34,646 bases of DNA from Hyphomicrobiales bacterium (GTDB taxonomy: Bacteria; Pseudomonadota; Alphaproteobacteria; Rhizobiales; Aestuariivirgaceae), in contig JAEUMJ010000020.1 in NCBI GenBank assembly GCA_016792865.1, positions 1-34,646 on the forward strand, written 5' to 3'. Shown in pieces: positions 17,285 through 24,376 of this stretch. The position numbers and the translations under genes were made by a program. The notes under the pieces were generated by a model. That model ran no database searches and was not told where the DNA came from. It worked only from the letters and a program-made list of their open reading frames with translations. The number at the start of each line of letters is the position of its first letter. The stretch's first letter is position 1.

Positions 17285-18492
17285 GATGTCTCCTGGTTGA
17301 TCTCCCGGAACGCCGCGACGACAGCAGCGGCAAAGGCGGGATCATTGATGTTTGCGTCAAGCCTGATGAGCTTGCGCCGTGATGTGGGCCGGAAGGTTTT
17401 CTCGATCGCCGCAAAAAGGGCCGCATCGGCTTCGGGGTCGTGGAACGGCTTGCCCTCCGCATCGATGGCCGATACCCCACGCAACGGCAGGAAGAAGCGC
17501 ACCGGCCCTTCCATGCGGTTCAGGCGCTCGGCAATCCATGTGCCGATGGCGGCATTTTCTTCAGGTGTCGTGCGCATCAGTGTGACGAAGGGGTTGTGGA
17601 TGTAGAAGGTCCGGCCCTCGAACCGCGCGGGCACCGTATCGCGGGCGCCAAAGTTCACCATGTCGCAAGCGCCCACCGAACCGATGTAGGGAATGCGACG
17701 GCGGATGATGGCGCCGAAGCGGTCCTCGGTGCAGGGAAGAACGCCGCCGGACAGGAAATCTGCAACTTCCGTGGTCGTGATGTCGATTGCGGAGGTGAGG
17801 AGGCCGGAGTCGATCAGCTTCTCGAAACACTGCCCGCCCGTGCCGGTGGCATGAAACACGAAGCAGTCATGGGTCTGTTCCAGTTCGCTGCGAATCTGGG
17901 TGACGGCTTGTGTGGTGACGCCGAACATGGTGAGGCCGACGGCAGGCCGCGTCACGTCGGGCAGCGGAATGTCATTCAGCACCATGCCAGCGGCAGCATG
18001 GGCGGCATTGCCGATCACCTTGCGCGTCACGCTGTTGAGGCCGGCCACATCCGCCACCGCATGCATCATCATGATGTCGCTTGCCCCGACGAAGGGCGCG
18101 ACATTGCCGGAGGCAAGGGTTGAAACCATGATCTTGGGCAGCCCCACGGGCAATGCCCGCATGGCCGTGGTGACGATGGCGGTGTTGCCGGAACCGCCGA
18201 GGCCAAGCACCGCGCCCACGTCGCGCTGTTCCAGCAGGTAAAGGGTGAGGGCGGTGGCCATGGCCGAGACGGCCGCACCGCGATCGGTGAGGCCCAGCAC
18301 GGCGGGCGTGCCACCGGGATGATGGGCGGCCACATCGGCTGCGCTCACATCCGCATCTCCGGCGTGCGGCGTCGTCGAAACATCGACGAGCCTCGCCCGT
18401 GCCCCTGCGCCGCGGACAAGGTTTGCGGCATAATGCAGTTCCTCACCCTTCGTATCGAGGGTGCCGATCACATAGACCGTTCCGCTTGCCAT
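17281..18492 (-). CDS. Tm-1-like ATP-binding domain protein (UPF0261)
   Basis: This 403-residue protein belongs to the UPF0261/Tm-1-like family. The N-terminus reads [17 protein letters not shown], with the GTxDTKGEE signature that forms the nucleotide site. It is followed by the glycine-rich [16 protein letters not shown] and the conserved [18 protein letters not shown] and [16 protein letters not shown] blocks. In tomato, the fused homologue Tm-1 binds ATP and blocks tobamovirus replication; the native metabolic role in bacteria is unknown. The ATG lies three bases after the stop of the epimerase gene, and its own stop overlaps the next ATG. This order places it at the core of the operon. 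Full length, no defects seen. Confidence 0.87.
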   Translation of the reverse strand: MASGTVYVIGTLDTKGEELHYAANLVRGAGARARLVDVSTTPHAGDADVSAADVAAHHPGGTPAVLGLTDRGAAVSAMATALTLYLLEQRDVGAVLGLGGSGNTAIVTTAMRALPVGLPKIMVSTLASGNVAPFVGASDIMMMHAVADVAGLNSVTRKVIGNAAHAAAGMVLNDIPLPDVTRPAVGLTMFGVTTQAVTQIRSELEQTHDCFVFHATGTGGQCFEKLIDSGLLTSAIDITTTEVADFLSGGVLPCTEDRFGAIIRRRIPYIGSVGACDMVNFGARDTVPARFEGRTFYIHNPFVTLMRTTPEENAAIGTWIAERLNRMEGPVRFFLPLRGVSAIDAEGKPFHDPEADAALFAAIEKTFRPTSRRKLIRLDANINDPAFAAAVVAAFREINQETS

Positions 18493-18495
18493 TTC

Positions 18496-19344
18496 CTATC
18501 GCGCCTTGGCCCAACCAGTCTTCATGGTCTTGAGGCCATGCTTGTAAACTTCCTCCTTGTTGGGGAAGAAGTCACGCCACACCCGTGTCGCAGCCGCCAG
18601 GGCGGGAATGGCACGGCCGAAGGCCTCGATGGTCATCCAGCCATCATACTTGGCGGCCTTCAGGCCCTTGAAGGTTTCGGCCCAGGGCACATGGCCCTTG
18701 CCCGGCGTGCCACGGTCATTTTCAGAGATGTGGACGTGGATCATGTGCTTCCGGATGGTCTTGATGGCCGCGACGGGATCCTTCTCCTCGATGTTGCTGT
18801 GGAAGGTGTCATACATCGCCTTCACGTTGGGATGATCGACCTCATCGAGGTGATCGGAAAGCTGCTGCATGGTGTTGAGGAAGTAGCACTCGAAGCGATT
18901 GAGAGCTTCCACCGCGAAACGCACATTCCGTTTTGCCGCATGATCTCCGGCCCGCCGATGGAAGGCGACACCGCGCTTGCGTTCCTGCGCGGTCGCGCCG
19001 CCGCCGGTGAAATAGCCGATTTCGGAATGCATCGGCCCTGCCAGGATGCCAGCGCCGAGGGCGGCGGTGCAATCGACGGCCCACTTGGCGCGATCCAGCG
19101 CGGCGGCCTGTTGGGCCTTGTCCGGCGCCAAGGGGTTGTGCCCGGCGCCAAGTACACTCACGGTTGAGCGCTCCAGGCCGATCTTGTCGAGATGATCTCC
19201 CAGCCTGGCGTAGTGTTCTGGCGTTCCTTCGAAAAGCGGAAGCTCCACGCCGTCATAGCCTGCCTTCTTGAGGGCCTTGAAGATCGGCACATGCTCTTCC
19301 GTCACGTGGCCGGTCCACAGCAGCAGGTTAAATCCGTACTTCAT
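18496..19344 (-). CDS. Sugar epimerase/isomerase of the D-tagatose/D-psicose 3-epimerase type
   Basis: This xylose-isomerase-like TIM barrel (282 residues) has the marks of ketose 3-epimerases: EALNRFECYFLNT supplies the first metal Glu (146), MYDTFHSNIEE the Asp (179), HVHISENDRG the His (205), and TIEAFG the last Glu (240). Such enzymes move between C-3 epimers of ketoses such as tagatose, psicose or related acids using a divalent metal. The start is ATG 19344 because GGGAGGG lies a few bases upstream; the longer frame to 19461 crosses the control region. It is the first gene of the four-gene operon, so the pathway probably begins with a sugar-like substrate. The substrate itself is not evident. 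Confidence 0.84.
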   Translation of the reverse strand: MKYGFNLLLWTGHVTEEHVPIFKALKKAGYDGVELPLFEGTPEHYARLGDHLDKIGLERSTVSVLGAGHNPLAPDKAQQAAALDRAKWAVDCTAALGAGILAGPMHSEIGYFTGGGATAQERKRGVAFHRRAGDHAAKRNVRFAVEALNRFECYFLNTMQQLSDHLDEVDHPNVKAMYDTFHSNIEEKDPVAAIKTIRKHMIHVHISENDRGTPGKGHVPWAETFKGLKAAKYDGWMTIEAFGRAIPALAAATRVWRDFFPNKEEVYKHGLKTMKTGWAKAR

Positions 19345-19355
19345 ATTGCCCTCCC

Positions 19356-19373
19356 AAACTGATATAACAGTTT
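19356..19373. promoter_or_regulatory. Inverted repeat upstream of the epimerase operon
   Basis: AAACTG-ATATAA-CAGTTT forms perfect 6-bp arms around an A/T-only centre. It begins 12 bases before the epimerase ATG, in the region shared with the divergent DJ-1/PfpI gene. On the minus strand it includes TATAT-like sequence usable as a -10 box, so a protein bound here would overlap the promoter. The regulator is unknown. Confidence 0.45.
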
Positions 19374-19453
19374 TTGCACAATCAATGGCGGTGTCAATCG
19401 CGCATGTCGCGGTTTTCCAGCGCCACACGGAAACACATTGGGAGATCCGCGCC

Positions 19454-20209
19454 ATGAACAAGCCCCTTTCACCGACTCCGCTGCAAGCCGCTGCCTTTCA
19501 CCGCATGCAGCAGCTGATGACCCAATCACCTGTGCCGTCGATTTCGACCGAACTCCTGAGCACCGCCGATGGTGAGCTGAACCGCGAACTGAATGATTTC
19601 CTTTTCAGCCCGCCCGGCAACCGCGAGCTGCTCAAGGGCAAGAAGATTGCAATCTGCTGCTCGAACGGTGTGGAAGAAGTGGAGATCATGGGCGCAATGC
19701 GCTGGCTCAGCGAACATGGCGCAACGGTTCATGTCGTCTCGCCCCGCATCGGCGAATTCCCGCCGACGCTTGGGCTGCGTTTCCCCGAAATGGCCAAGAC
19801 CCATGTGCTCGCCATTCGCCTGATGGAGAATGCGGGCTGGATCAAGATCGACCGCTACATGGATGAGGCCAAGGTCTCGGATTACGACGCTCTCATCCTG
19901 CCCGGCGGCTGCTGGAATCCGGATGCGCTGCGCGCCGACAAGGATGCCCAGGCCTTCGTGCGCGACATGCACGCCTCCGGCAAGCCCACATGCGCCATTT
20001 GCCACGGCCAGTGGGTGATGATCAGCGCCCGCATCCTGAAGGGCAAGCGCGCCACGGCGGTCTGGAACATCCATATCGACCTGGAAAATGCCGGTGCCAC
20101 GGTGCTGGACGAACCCTGCGTGGTGGACGGCAACCTGATCACGGCGCGTTTCCCCTACGACCTGCCGCGCATGGTGGATGCGCTGGTGAAGCAGCTTGTG
20201 AAGGCCTGA
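19454..20209 (+). CDS. DJ-1/PfpI family protein
   Basis: This 251-residue protein has the class I glutamine amidotransferase-like fold of DJ-1/PfpI. The acidic residue of the nucleophile site is in NGVEEVE (about 74-75), YDALILPGGCWNPDALR forms the conserved turn, and the nucleophile elbow is AICHGQW with Cys183-His184. Relatives are chaperones, deglycases or cysteine proteases. It has about 60 extra N-terminal residues (PLQAAAFHRMQQL...) compared with the minimal family. ATG 19454 is preceded by GGGAG; the longer frame to 19268 would overlap the epimerase gene. It is transcribed away from the Tm-1-like operon and followed closely by regB, so it may be co-transcribed with either system's control. 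Confidence 0.87.
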   Translation: MNKPLSPTPLQAAAFHRMQQLMTQSPVPSISTELLSTADGELNRELNDFLFSPPGNRELLKGKKIAICCSNGVEEVEIMGAMRWLSEHGATVHVVSPRIGEFPPTLGLRFPEMAKTHVLAIRLMENAGWIKIDRYMDEAKVSDYDALILPGGCWNPDALRADKDAQAFVRDMHASGKPTCAICHGQWVMISARILKGKRATAVWNIHIDLENAGATVLDEPCVVDGNLITARFPYDLPRMVDALVKQLVKA

Positions 20210-20225
20210 CGACCGGGTGTAACAG

Positions 20226-20243
20226 CAGGGCGCTTTGGCCCTG
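20226..20243 (+). promoter_or_regulatory. Hairpin directly before the regB start
   Basis: CAGGGC (20226-20231) and GCCCTG (20238-20243) form a perfect 6-bp stem with a 6-base loop ending at the base before ATG 20244. It covers the only Shine-Dalgarno-like AGGG (20227-20230) for regB. It has no T-run, so it is not a standard terminator. Confidence 0.4.
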
Positions 20244-21587
20244 ATGACCGATACCCGCGAAATGTCCAATCCCGGCGCCAGCCTCCTGCGCCTGCGCACG
20301 CTTGTGCGCCTGCGCTGGCTGGCCGTGATCGGCCAGACCTTCGCCATCCTGTTTGTCGCGATTTTCCTGGGCTACCCCATGCCCATGGGGCCATGCTTTG
20401 CGATGATCGCGCTGTCGGCCTGGCTCAACATCTTCCTCACCATCCGCTGGCACGGCAGCCTGCTGCTCAGCCCCAAGATGGCGGGGCTGCTGCTGGCCTA
20501 CGACACGGCCCAGCTCGCGGCCCTGCTCTACCTGACGGGCGGGCTGCAGAATCCCTTCGCCTTCCTTTTCCTCGTGCCGGTCACCGTCTCGGCAACATCC
20601 CTGCCGCTCCGCTCCACGCTGGCGCTGGGGTCGATCAGCTTCGGATTTGCAACGGCCCTGGCCTTTTATCATCTGCCCCTGCCGTGGCCGCCGGGGCAGA
20701 CCCTGCAACTGCCGCCCAATTATCTGGTGGGGCTGTGGTTCTCCATTGTCTGCGGCACGGTCTTCGCGGCCATCTATGCCCGGCGCATTGCAGAGGAAGC
20801 GCGGCAGATGTCGGCGGCACTGGGAGCCACGGAAATCGTGCTGGCGCGGGAACAGCGCCTCTCCGCATTGGACGGCCTTGCCGCCGCTGCCGCCCACGAA
20901 CTGGGTACGCCGCTCGCGACGATCGCGCTCGTCGCCAAGGAATTGAAGCGCGAAATGCCGAAAGACTCGGCCCATGCCGAGGATATCGAGCTTCTCATCA
21001 GCCAGACCGCGCGATGCCGCGAAATCCTCAAGCGCCTGTCCAGCCGCGATCAGGCGTCGGATGAGGTCTATGGCCGCCTCAAGCTTTCGTCGCTGCTGGA
21101 AGACCTGGTATCACCACTGCGGGGGTCGGACGTGCAGATCGTCATCAATTGCAAGGCTGACGCGAAACATGCCTCCTCCCCGGAACCGGTACTGCGGCGG
21201 AATCCCGCGATTGCCTATGGTCTGGGCAATATTCTGGAGAATGCCATCGATTTTGCCAGCACGCTCGTGGTGGTCGATGCCACCTGGACCAAGGCGAATG
21301 TCCTCGTGACGGTGAGTGATGACGGCCCCGGCTTCGACCAGCAGATTTTCGACCGCCTGGGCGATCCCTACGTCACGACCCGGCCGGGTTACACCGAGGC
21401 GGCAGTGGCTGACGGCACGCACGAGGGCATGGGCCTTGGGCTTTTCATCGCCAAGACACTCCTGGAACGATCGGGTGCGACGGTGACGCTCACCAACCAG
21501 AAGCCACCCGCGCAGGGTGCGCGTGTCGTTATGGCATGGTCCCGCAGCGTGGTCGACCTGGCTTCGCCAACTGCGCAGCCCTCTTGA
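20244..21587 (+). CDS. regB: Redox-sensing histidine kinase RegB/ActS/PrrB
   Basis: This inner-membrane sensor kinase (447 residues) has six hydrophobic segments in its first half. The quinone-binding heptapeptide GGLQNPF (about 99-105) lies between spans, as in RegB. The H-box is AAAAHELGTPL (His 218), the redox-active cysteine is in TARCREIL (Cys 258), and the ATP domain has NILENAIDF and GMGLGLFIAKTLLE. RegB phosphorylates RegA when the quinone pool or environment is reduced, controlling respiration, carbon and nitrogen fixation genes. A TTG at 20235 is also possible since AGGG lies four bases before it; I prefer ATG 20244 but the start is uncertain. regA follows 37 bp downstream. Confidence 0.93.
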   Translation: MTDTREMSNPGASLLRLRTLVRLRWLAVIGQTFAILFVAIFLGYPMPMGPCFAMIALSAWLNIFLTIRWHGSLLLSPKMAGLLLAYDTAQLAALLYLTGGLQNPFAFLFLVPVTVSATSLPLRSTLALGSISFGFATALAFYHLPLPWPPGQTLQLPPNYLVGLWFSIVCGTVFAAIYARRIAEEARQMSAALGATEIVLAREQRLSALDGLAAAAAHELGTPLATIALVAKELKREMPKDSAHAEDIELLISQTARCREILKRLSSRDQASDEVYGRLKLSSLLEDLVSPLRGSDVQIVINCKADAKHASSPEPVLRRNPAIAYGLGNILENAIDFASTLVVVDATWTKANVLVTVSDDGPGFDQQIFDRLGDPYVTTRPGYTEAAVADGTHEGMGLGLFIAKTLLERSGATVTLTNQKPPAQGARVVMAWSRSVVDLASPTAQPS

Positions 21588-21624
21588 CCCAATCCGCATC
21601 AGGGGCCATTGACGTAATCCGATC

Positions 21625-22188
21625 ATGACTGAAACAGAGACCATTCCCGGCACAATCCCCGGCGACAAGACATTGCTTCTTGTGGACGACGACAAGCCGT
21701 TCCTCACGCGCCTTGGCCGCGCCATGGAGGCCCGTGGTTTCATAGTGCGCATCGCCGACACGGTTGCCGAGGGCATTGCCGAAGTGAAGCGCCAGGCTCC
21801 GGGTTATGCCGTGGTTGACCTGCGCCTCGCCGACGGCAATGGCCTTGATGTGATCGAAGCCCTGCACACCGCCCGTCCCGATGCCCGCGTCGTGGTGCTC
21901 ACGGGCTATGGCAATATCGCCACCGCCGTGACTGCGGTGAAGCTGGGTGCAATCGACTATCTTGCAAAGCCGGCGGATGCCGATGCGGTTTACGGTGCTC
22001 TTGTCTCCGATGACAAGGATCACCGCCAGGCGCTGCCGGAAAATCCCATGTCGGCAGACCGCGTTCGCTGGGAACACATCCAGCGTGTTTTCGAACTCTG
22101 CAACCGCAATGTCTCCGAAACGGCCCGCCGCCTCAACATGCACCGCAGGACACTGCAACGCATCCTCGCCAAGCGCGCCCCGAAGTAA
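21625..22188 (+). CDS. regA: Response regulator RegA/ActR/PrrA
   Basis: This 187-residue regulator has a receiver domain (LLLVDDDKPF acidic pocket, VVDLRLADG with phospho-Asp 65, VVVLTGYG with the switch Thr, and YLAKPADAD with the Lys) and a short linker. The C-terminal Fis-type helix-turn-helix is ISETARRLNMHRRTLQRIL-like, here NVSETARRLNMHRRTLQR. It is a typical small RegA family member with no AAA+ domain. It acts as the partner of the RegB kinase encoded immediately upstream and binds promoters of energy-metabolism genes. Its stop is six bases from the stop of the convergent mmcB gene. No strong Shine-Dalgarno sequence is visible. Confidence 0.95.
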   Translation: MTETETIPGTIPGDKTLLLVDDDKPFLTRLGRAMEARGFIVRIADTVAEGIAEVKRQAPGYAVVDLRLADGNGLDVIEALHTARPDARVVVLTGYGNIATAVTAVKLGAIDYLAKPADADAVYGALVSDDKDHRQALPENPMSADRVRWEHIQRVFELCNRNVSETARRLNMHRRTLQRILAKRAPK

Positions 22189-22194
22189 TCGCTT

Positions 22195-22650
22195 TCACGG
22201 GTCGTAAAGGCCGTGCAACCGCTGTGCGGCGACACGCCCGAATTGCAGGGTCACCGCCTTGCGACGCGAGGCATGGAGCGGGTGATCGGGGGTCACGCGC
22301 AGGATTTCCGCACCATACTGGTCTGCCACCACCAGCCCTGCCTCCTCCGGAATGATGGCCGCATCCATGGAGAGCGGAATTGCGAAGGAAAAACGGTCGC
22401 AGTACTCGCGGTACTCGTTCCATTTCTGGTCGGTCCTGTAGTCTTCAAGGCAGGACTTGATCTCGACGATCCAGATGAAGCCGTCGTGGCGCACGCCGAA
22501 AACGTCGGCGCGCCTGCCGCTCGCCAGGGAAAACTCGGTGACGACGGCAAAACCATGCTCTCGCATCAGGCGGCACACCCCGCGCTGGACCGCAAGTGCA
22601 GTCTCGGATTGCCGTCCATCGACGGGCAATATGGCGGGACTAGCCTCCAT
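22195..22650 (-). CDS. mmcB: MmcB family DNA repair protein
   Basis: This 151-residue protein has a PD-(D/E)xK nuclease-like core: RRADVFGV supplies Asp49 and WIVEIKS supplies Glu63 and Lys65, followed by EDYRTDQKW. It matches the MmcB family, named from a mitomycin-C-induced gene of Caulobacter controlled outside the SOS response. It likely acts on damaged DNA. ATG 22650 is preceded by GGAG at a four-base spacing; the frame is open further upstream but that part only shadows the transferase gene. The start overlaps the end of the hexapeptide transferase gene by 11 bp, so translation is probably coupled to it. Confidence 0.87.
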   Translation of the reverse strand: MEASPAILPVDGRQSETALAVQRGVCRLMREHGFAVVTEFSLASGRRADVFGVRHDGFIWIVEIKSCLEDYRTDQKWNEYREYCDRFSFAIPLSMDAAIIPEEAGLVVADQYGAEILRVTPDHPLHASRRKAVTLQFGRVAAQRLHGLYDP

Positions 22651-23290
22651 GCCGCTCCAGGAACTCCTCGATGGAAAGCCTGCGCATGTCGTCAACCGCC
22701 GCGGCGAGGCGGTCGTGCTCCCAATCCCACCAGGCAAGGGCAATGATCCGTGTACGGATGGATTCGGCGAAACGCCAGCGGAGTGTTGCGGCCGGAACCC
22801 CGGCGACGATGGCATAGGCCGGAACATCGTGCGTCACCACGGCACCCGCCGCAACGACAGCGCCATGGCCCACGCAAACTCCCGGCATCAGCACCGCGCC
22901 ATGGCCCACCCACACATCATGCCCGATCCTCACGCGACGGCTTTGGCGATGGCTGCGGAAATCCTTGTCGATCCTGGCACCGAGAAAATACTCGTTGGGG
23001 CGATAGGTGATCTTGTGTTGCGAGATCCGGTCGATGGGGTGTTCGAGCGCATTGAGGCGCGTGTTCGAGGCGATGGCGCAGAACTTGCCGATGTCGGTGT
23101 AGATGGCCTCGGCCCCGCGCTCGACATAGGAGTAGTCCCCAAGGCTGCATTCGGCCATCACCACCCGTTCCCCCACATCGGTGAATGGTCCCAGCTCGCA
23201 CGCCCGCAAGCTGGCGCTGGCGTGCACCCGCGGCGAGCCGTCACGGGTGGCTTTTGGCGAGTGCCGCCTGGGATGGCCTTCAGTGTCCAT
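22640..23290 (-). CDS. Left-handed beta-helix (hexapeptide) transferase, phosphonate-cluster type
   Basis: This 216-residue hexapeptide-repeat acyltransferase has [21 protein letters not shown], then [38 protein letters not shown] and a C-terminal [11 protein letters not shown]. These blocks match the DapH/DapD/GlmU-related proteins found in phosphonate (phn) gene clusters, related to xenobiotic acetyltransferases. The catalytic His is probably in ALEHPID. No other phn gene is in the window, so a phosphonate role is uncertain. The ATG at 23290 has no Shine-Dalgarno sequence and lies only 15 bp past the rpmB terminator, leaving no obvious promoter; a later GTG is an alternative start. It overlaps mmcB by 11 bp. 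Confidence 0.83.
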   Translation of the reverse strand: MDTEGHPRRHSPKATRDGSPRVHASASLRACELGPFTDVGERVVMAECSLGDYSYVERGAEAIYTDIGKFCAIASNTRLNALEHPIDRISQHKITYRPNEYFLGARIDKDFRSHRQSRRVRIGHDVWVGHGAVLMPGVCVGHGAVVAAGAVVTHDVPAYAIVAGVPAATLRWRFAESIRTRIIALAWWDWEHDRLAAAVDDMRRLSIEEFLERHGG

Positions 23291-23304
23291 GTCGCGACAC
23301 TAAC

Positions 23305-23333
23305 AAAAAAGCCGCCCCTTGCGGAGCGGCTTT
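23305..23333 (-). terminator. Intrinsic terminator of rpmB
   Basis: Read on the minus strand, an 11-bp stem beginning AAAGCCGCTCC (one G-U pair) closes on a GCAA tetraloop and is followed by six T residues. It lies about 25 bases after the rpmB stop codon. This is a textbook strong terminator. Confidence 0.93.
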
Positions 23334-23355
23334 GTGATTCATCCGGAAGCCGGGA

Positions 23356-23652
23356 TCAGGCGGCCTTCTGGCCTTCCAGCTTCTTGGCGATGGCGCGCTT
23401 CAGCTTCAGGGCCTTGGCCGAGAGTTCATCGTTCTTGGCCTTGAGCAAATAGGCATCGAGACCGCCGCGGTGTTCGACCGACTTCAACGCATTGGCGCTG
23501 ATGCGGAACGAATAGGAGTTGCCAAGGGCTTCCGACATCAGCGTCACATCGCAGAGGTTCGGCATGAAACGGGTCTTGGTCTTGTTGTTGGCGTGGCTCA
23601 CCTGGTTGCCCGAAAGCCAACCCTTGCCCGTGAATTCACAGCGGCGCGACAT
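23356..23652 (-). CDS. rpmB: 50S ribosomal protein L28
   Basis: This 98-residue basic protein is the large ribosomal subunit protein L28. It begins [28 protein letters not shown], and continues with [14 protein letters not shown] and [19 protein letters not shown], the normal alphaproteobacterial form without the zinc-binding Cys pairs. GGAGAG lies four bases before the ATG. It has its own predicted promoter, a leader hairpin and an intrinsic terminator, so it is a single-gene unit. Confidence 0.97.
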   Translation of the reverse strand: MSRRCEFTGKGWLSGNQVSHANNKTKTRFMPNLCDVTLMSEALGNSYSFRISANALKSVEHRGGLDAYLLKAKNDELSAKALKLKRAIAKKLEGQKAA

Positions 23653-23681
23653 GATACTCTCCGTAATCTCAACGTAAGAAA

Positions 23682-23703
23682 GCCGGAAACTCCCGTTTCC
23701 GGC
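23682..23703 (-). promoter_or_regulatory. Stable hairpin in the rpmB leader
   Basis: On the minus strand GCCGGAAAC-GGGA-GTTTCCGGC makes a perfect 9-bp stem with a GNRA-type loop, followed by TTTCTT. It lies between the predicted transcription start (about 23712) and the rpmB ATG. It could attenuate transcription, control translation of L28 or protect the 5' end. Confidence 0.6.
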
Positions 23704-23718
23704 ACGAATTTGAAAGGC

Positions 23719-23747
23719 TCCATAGCGAGGCGAGGGGGAGAGGTCAA
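23719..23747 (-). promoter_or_regulatory. Predicted rpmB promoter
   Basis: On the minus strand TTGACC (23747-23742) and TATGGA (23724-23719) are separated by exactly 17 bases. The predicted transcript starts near 23712, giving a leader of about 60 bases that begins just before the stable hairpin. Confidence 0.65.
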
Positions 23748-24337
23748 GCGATCAGCGCAGCTTGCCACCCGGTCCACTCCAGTGCCGGGCAGGGGGCTTC
23801 CCGAACACCATGGCGGGCGCAATAGGCCGGGACCGCCCGTCGTGCAAGGCCGGGGTGAGGTGTATCAGGTCAACGCGCGTCGCAAGTCTCATTATGGGAC
23901 AAGGGGTTAACGTCAACAGCTCAGGGTCGGTGCCTACAACGCCCCGCAAGCTGCCGTAGCTTGCCTTTCTTGTGTTTTCGGAGGACGCAGCCACTATGGA
24001 TGGCGTGAACAAAAAGGGAAAATCCACAGGATAGCGATTCGGTCACAGTCCGTTCCGCCGAGGAACGCTTTCTTAAAAAGATAACGACAATCAGACCCTT
24101 ATGCTTCACCTTCGCTTAAGTTTCCGCGGCAATTCTTAAGACCGAGGGGGCACGACAGGCGGTTTTGCGGGGTCTGGCGATCCGCCGGGCCTTTCCAAAT
24201 TTGTTCAAATACAGCCAATTCCAAAGGAACAAAACAGGAAGACGGCGACTTAACCGATTCGGGCGTGTTCCGTTCGCGCTTGAATCCAGATGTTAAGGCG
24301 CTGTGCCAAAAGCGGTCTGAAAACTTGCTGCTGCCAG
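23748..24337. other. Long intergenic region between rpmB and the helicase gene
   Basis: No convincing gene is seen in these 590 bp. Several short frames occur, the longest about 90 codons on the minus strand, but none has a ribosome binding site or known motif. The right half is richer in A/T than the neighbouring genes and contains a symmetrical cluster: CTTAAG (24115-24120), CCGCGG (24124-24129) and CTTAAG (24135-24140), with the two CTTAAG sites exactly 20 bp apart. This may be regulatory sequence for the helicase gene or hold an unrecognised small RNA. Confidence 0.4.
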
Positions 24338-24365
24338 TTGTCATTCGGGTGTGATGACCTAAATC
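24338..24365 (+). promoter_or_regulatory. Possible promoter of the helicase gene
   Basis: TTGTCA (24338-24343) and TAAATC (24360-24365) are 16 bases apart. The start of transcription would be around 24372, leaving a leader of only about five bases before ATG 24377, which fits the absence of a Shine-Dalgarno sequence. The -10 match is weak. Confidence 0.35.
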
Positions 24366-24376
24366 TTTGAACACAG

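Noticed and set aside
19268-19453. N-terminal extension of the DJ-1/PfpI protein
   Set aside because: It overlaps the epimerase gene and the inverted repeat on the other strand; the ATG at 19454 has a ribosome binding site.
23752-24027. A minus-strand frame of 91 codons before rpmB
   Set aside because: It has no ribosome binding site, no known motif, and its end overlaps the predicted rpmB -35 region. Kept only as part of the unexplained intergenic region.
24030-24290. Three GANTC (CcrM methylation) sites upstream of the helicase gene
   Set aside because: Three sites in about 700 bp is about what chance predicts; no clustering at a promoter.
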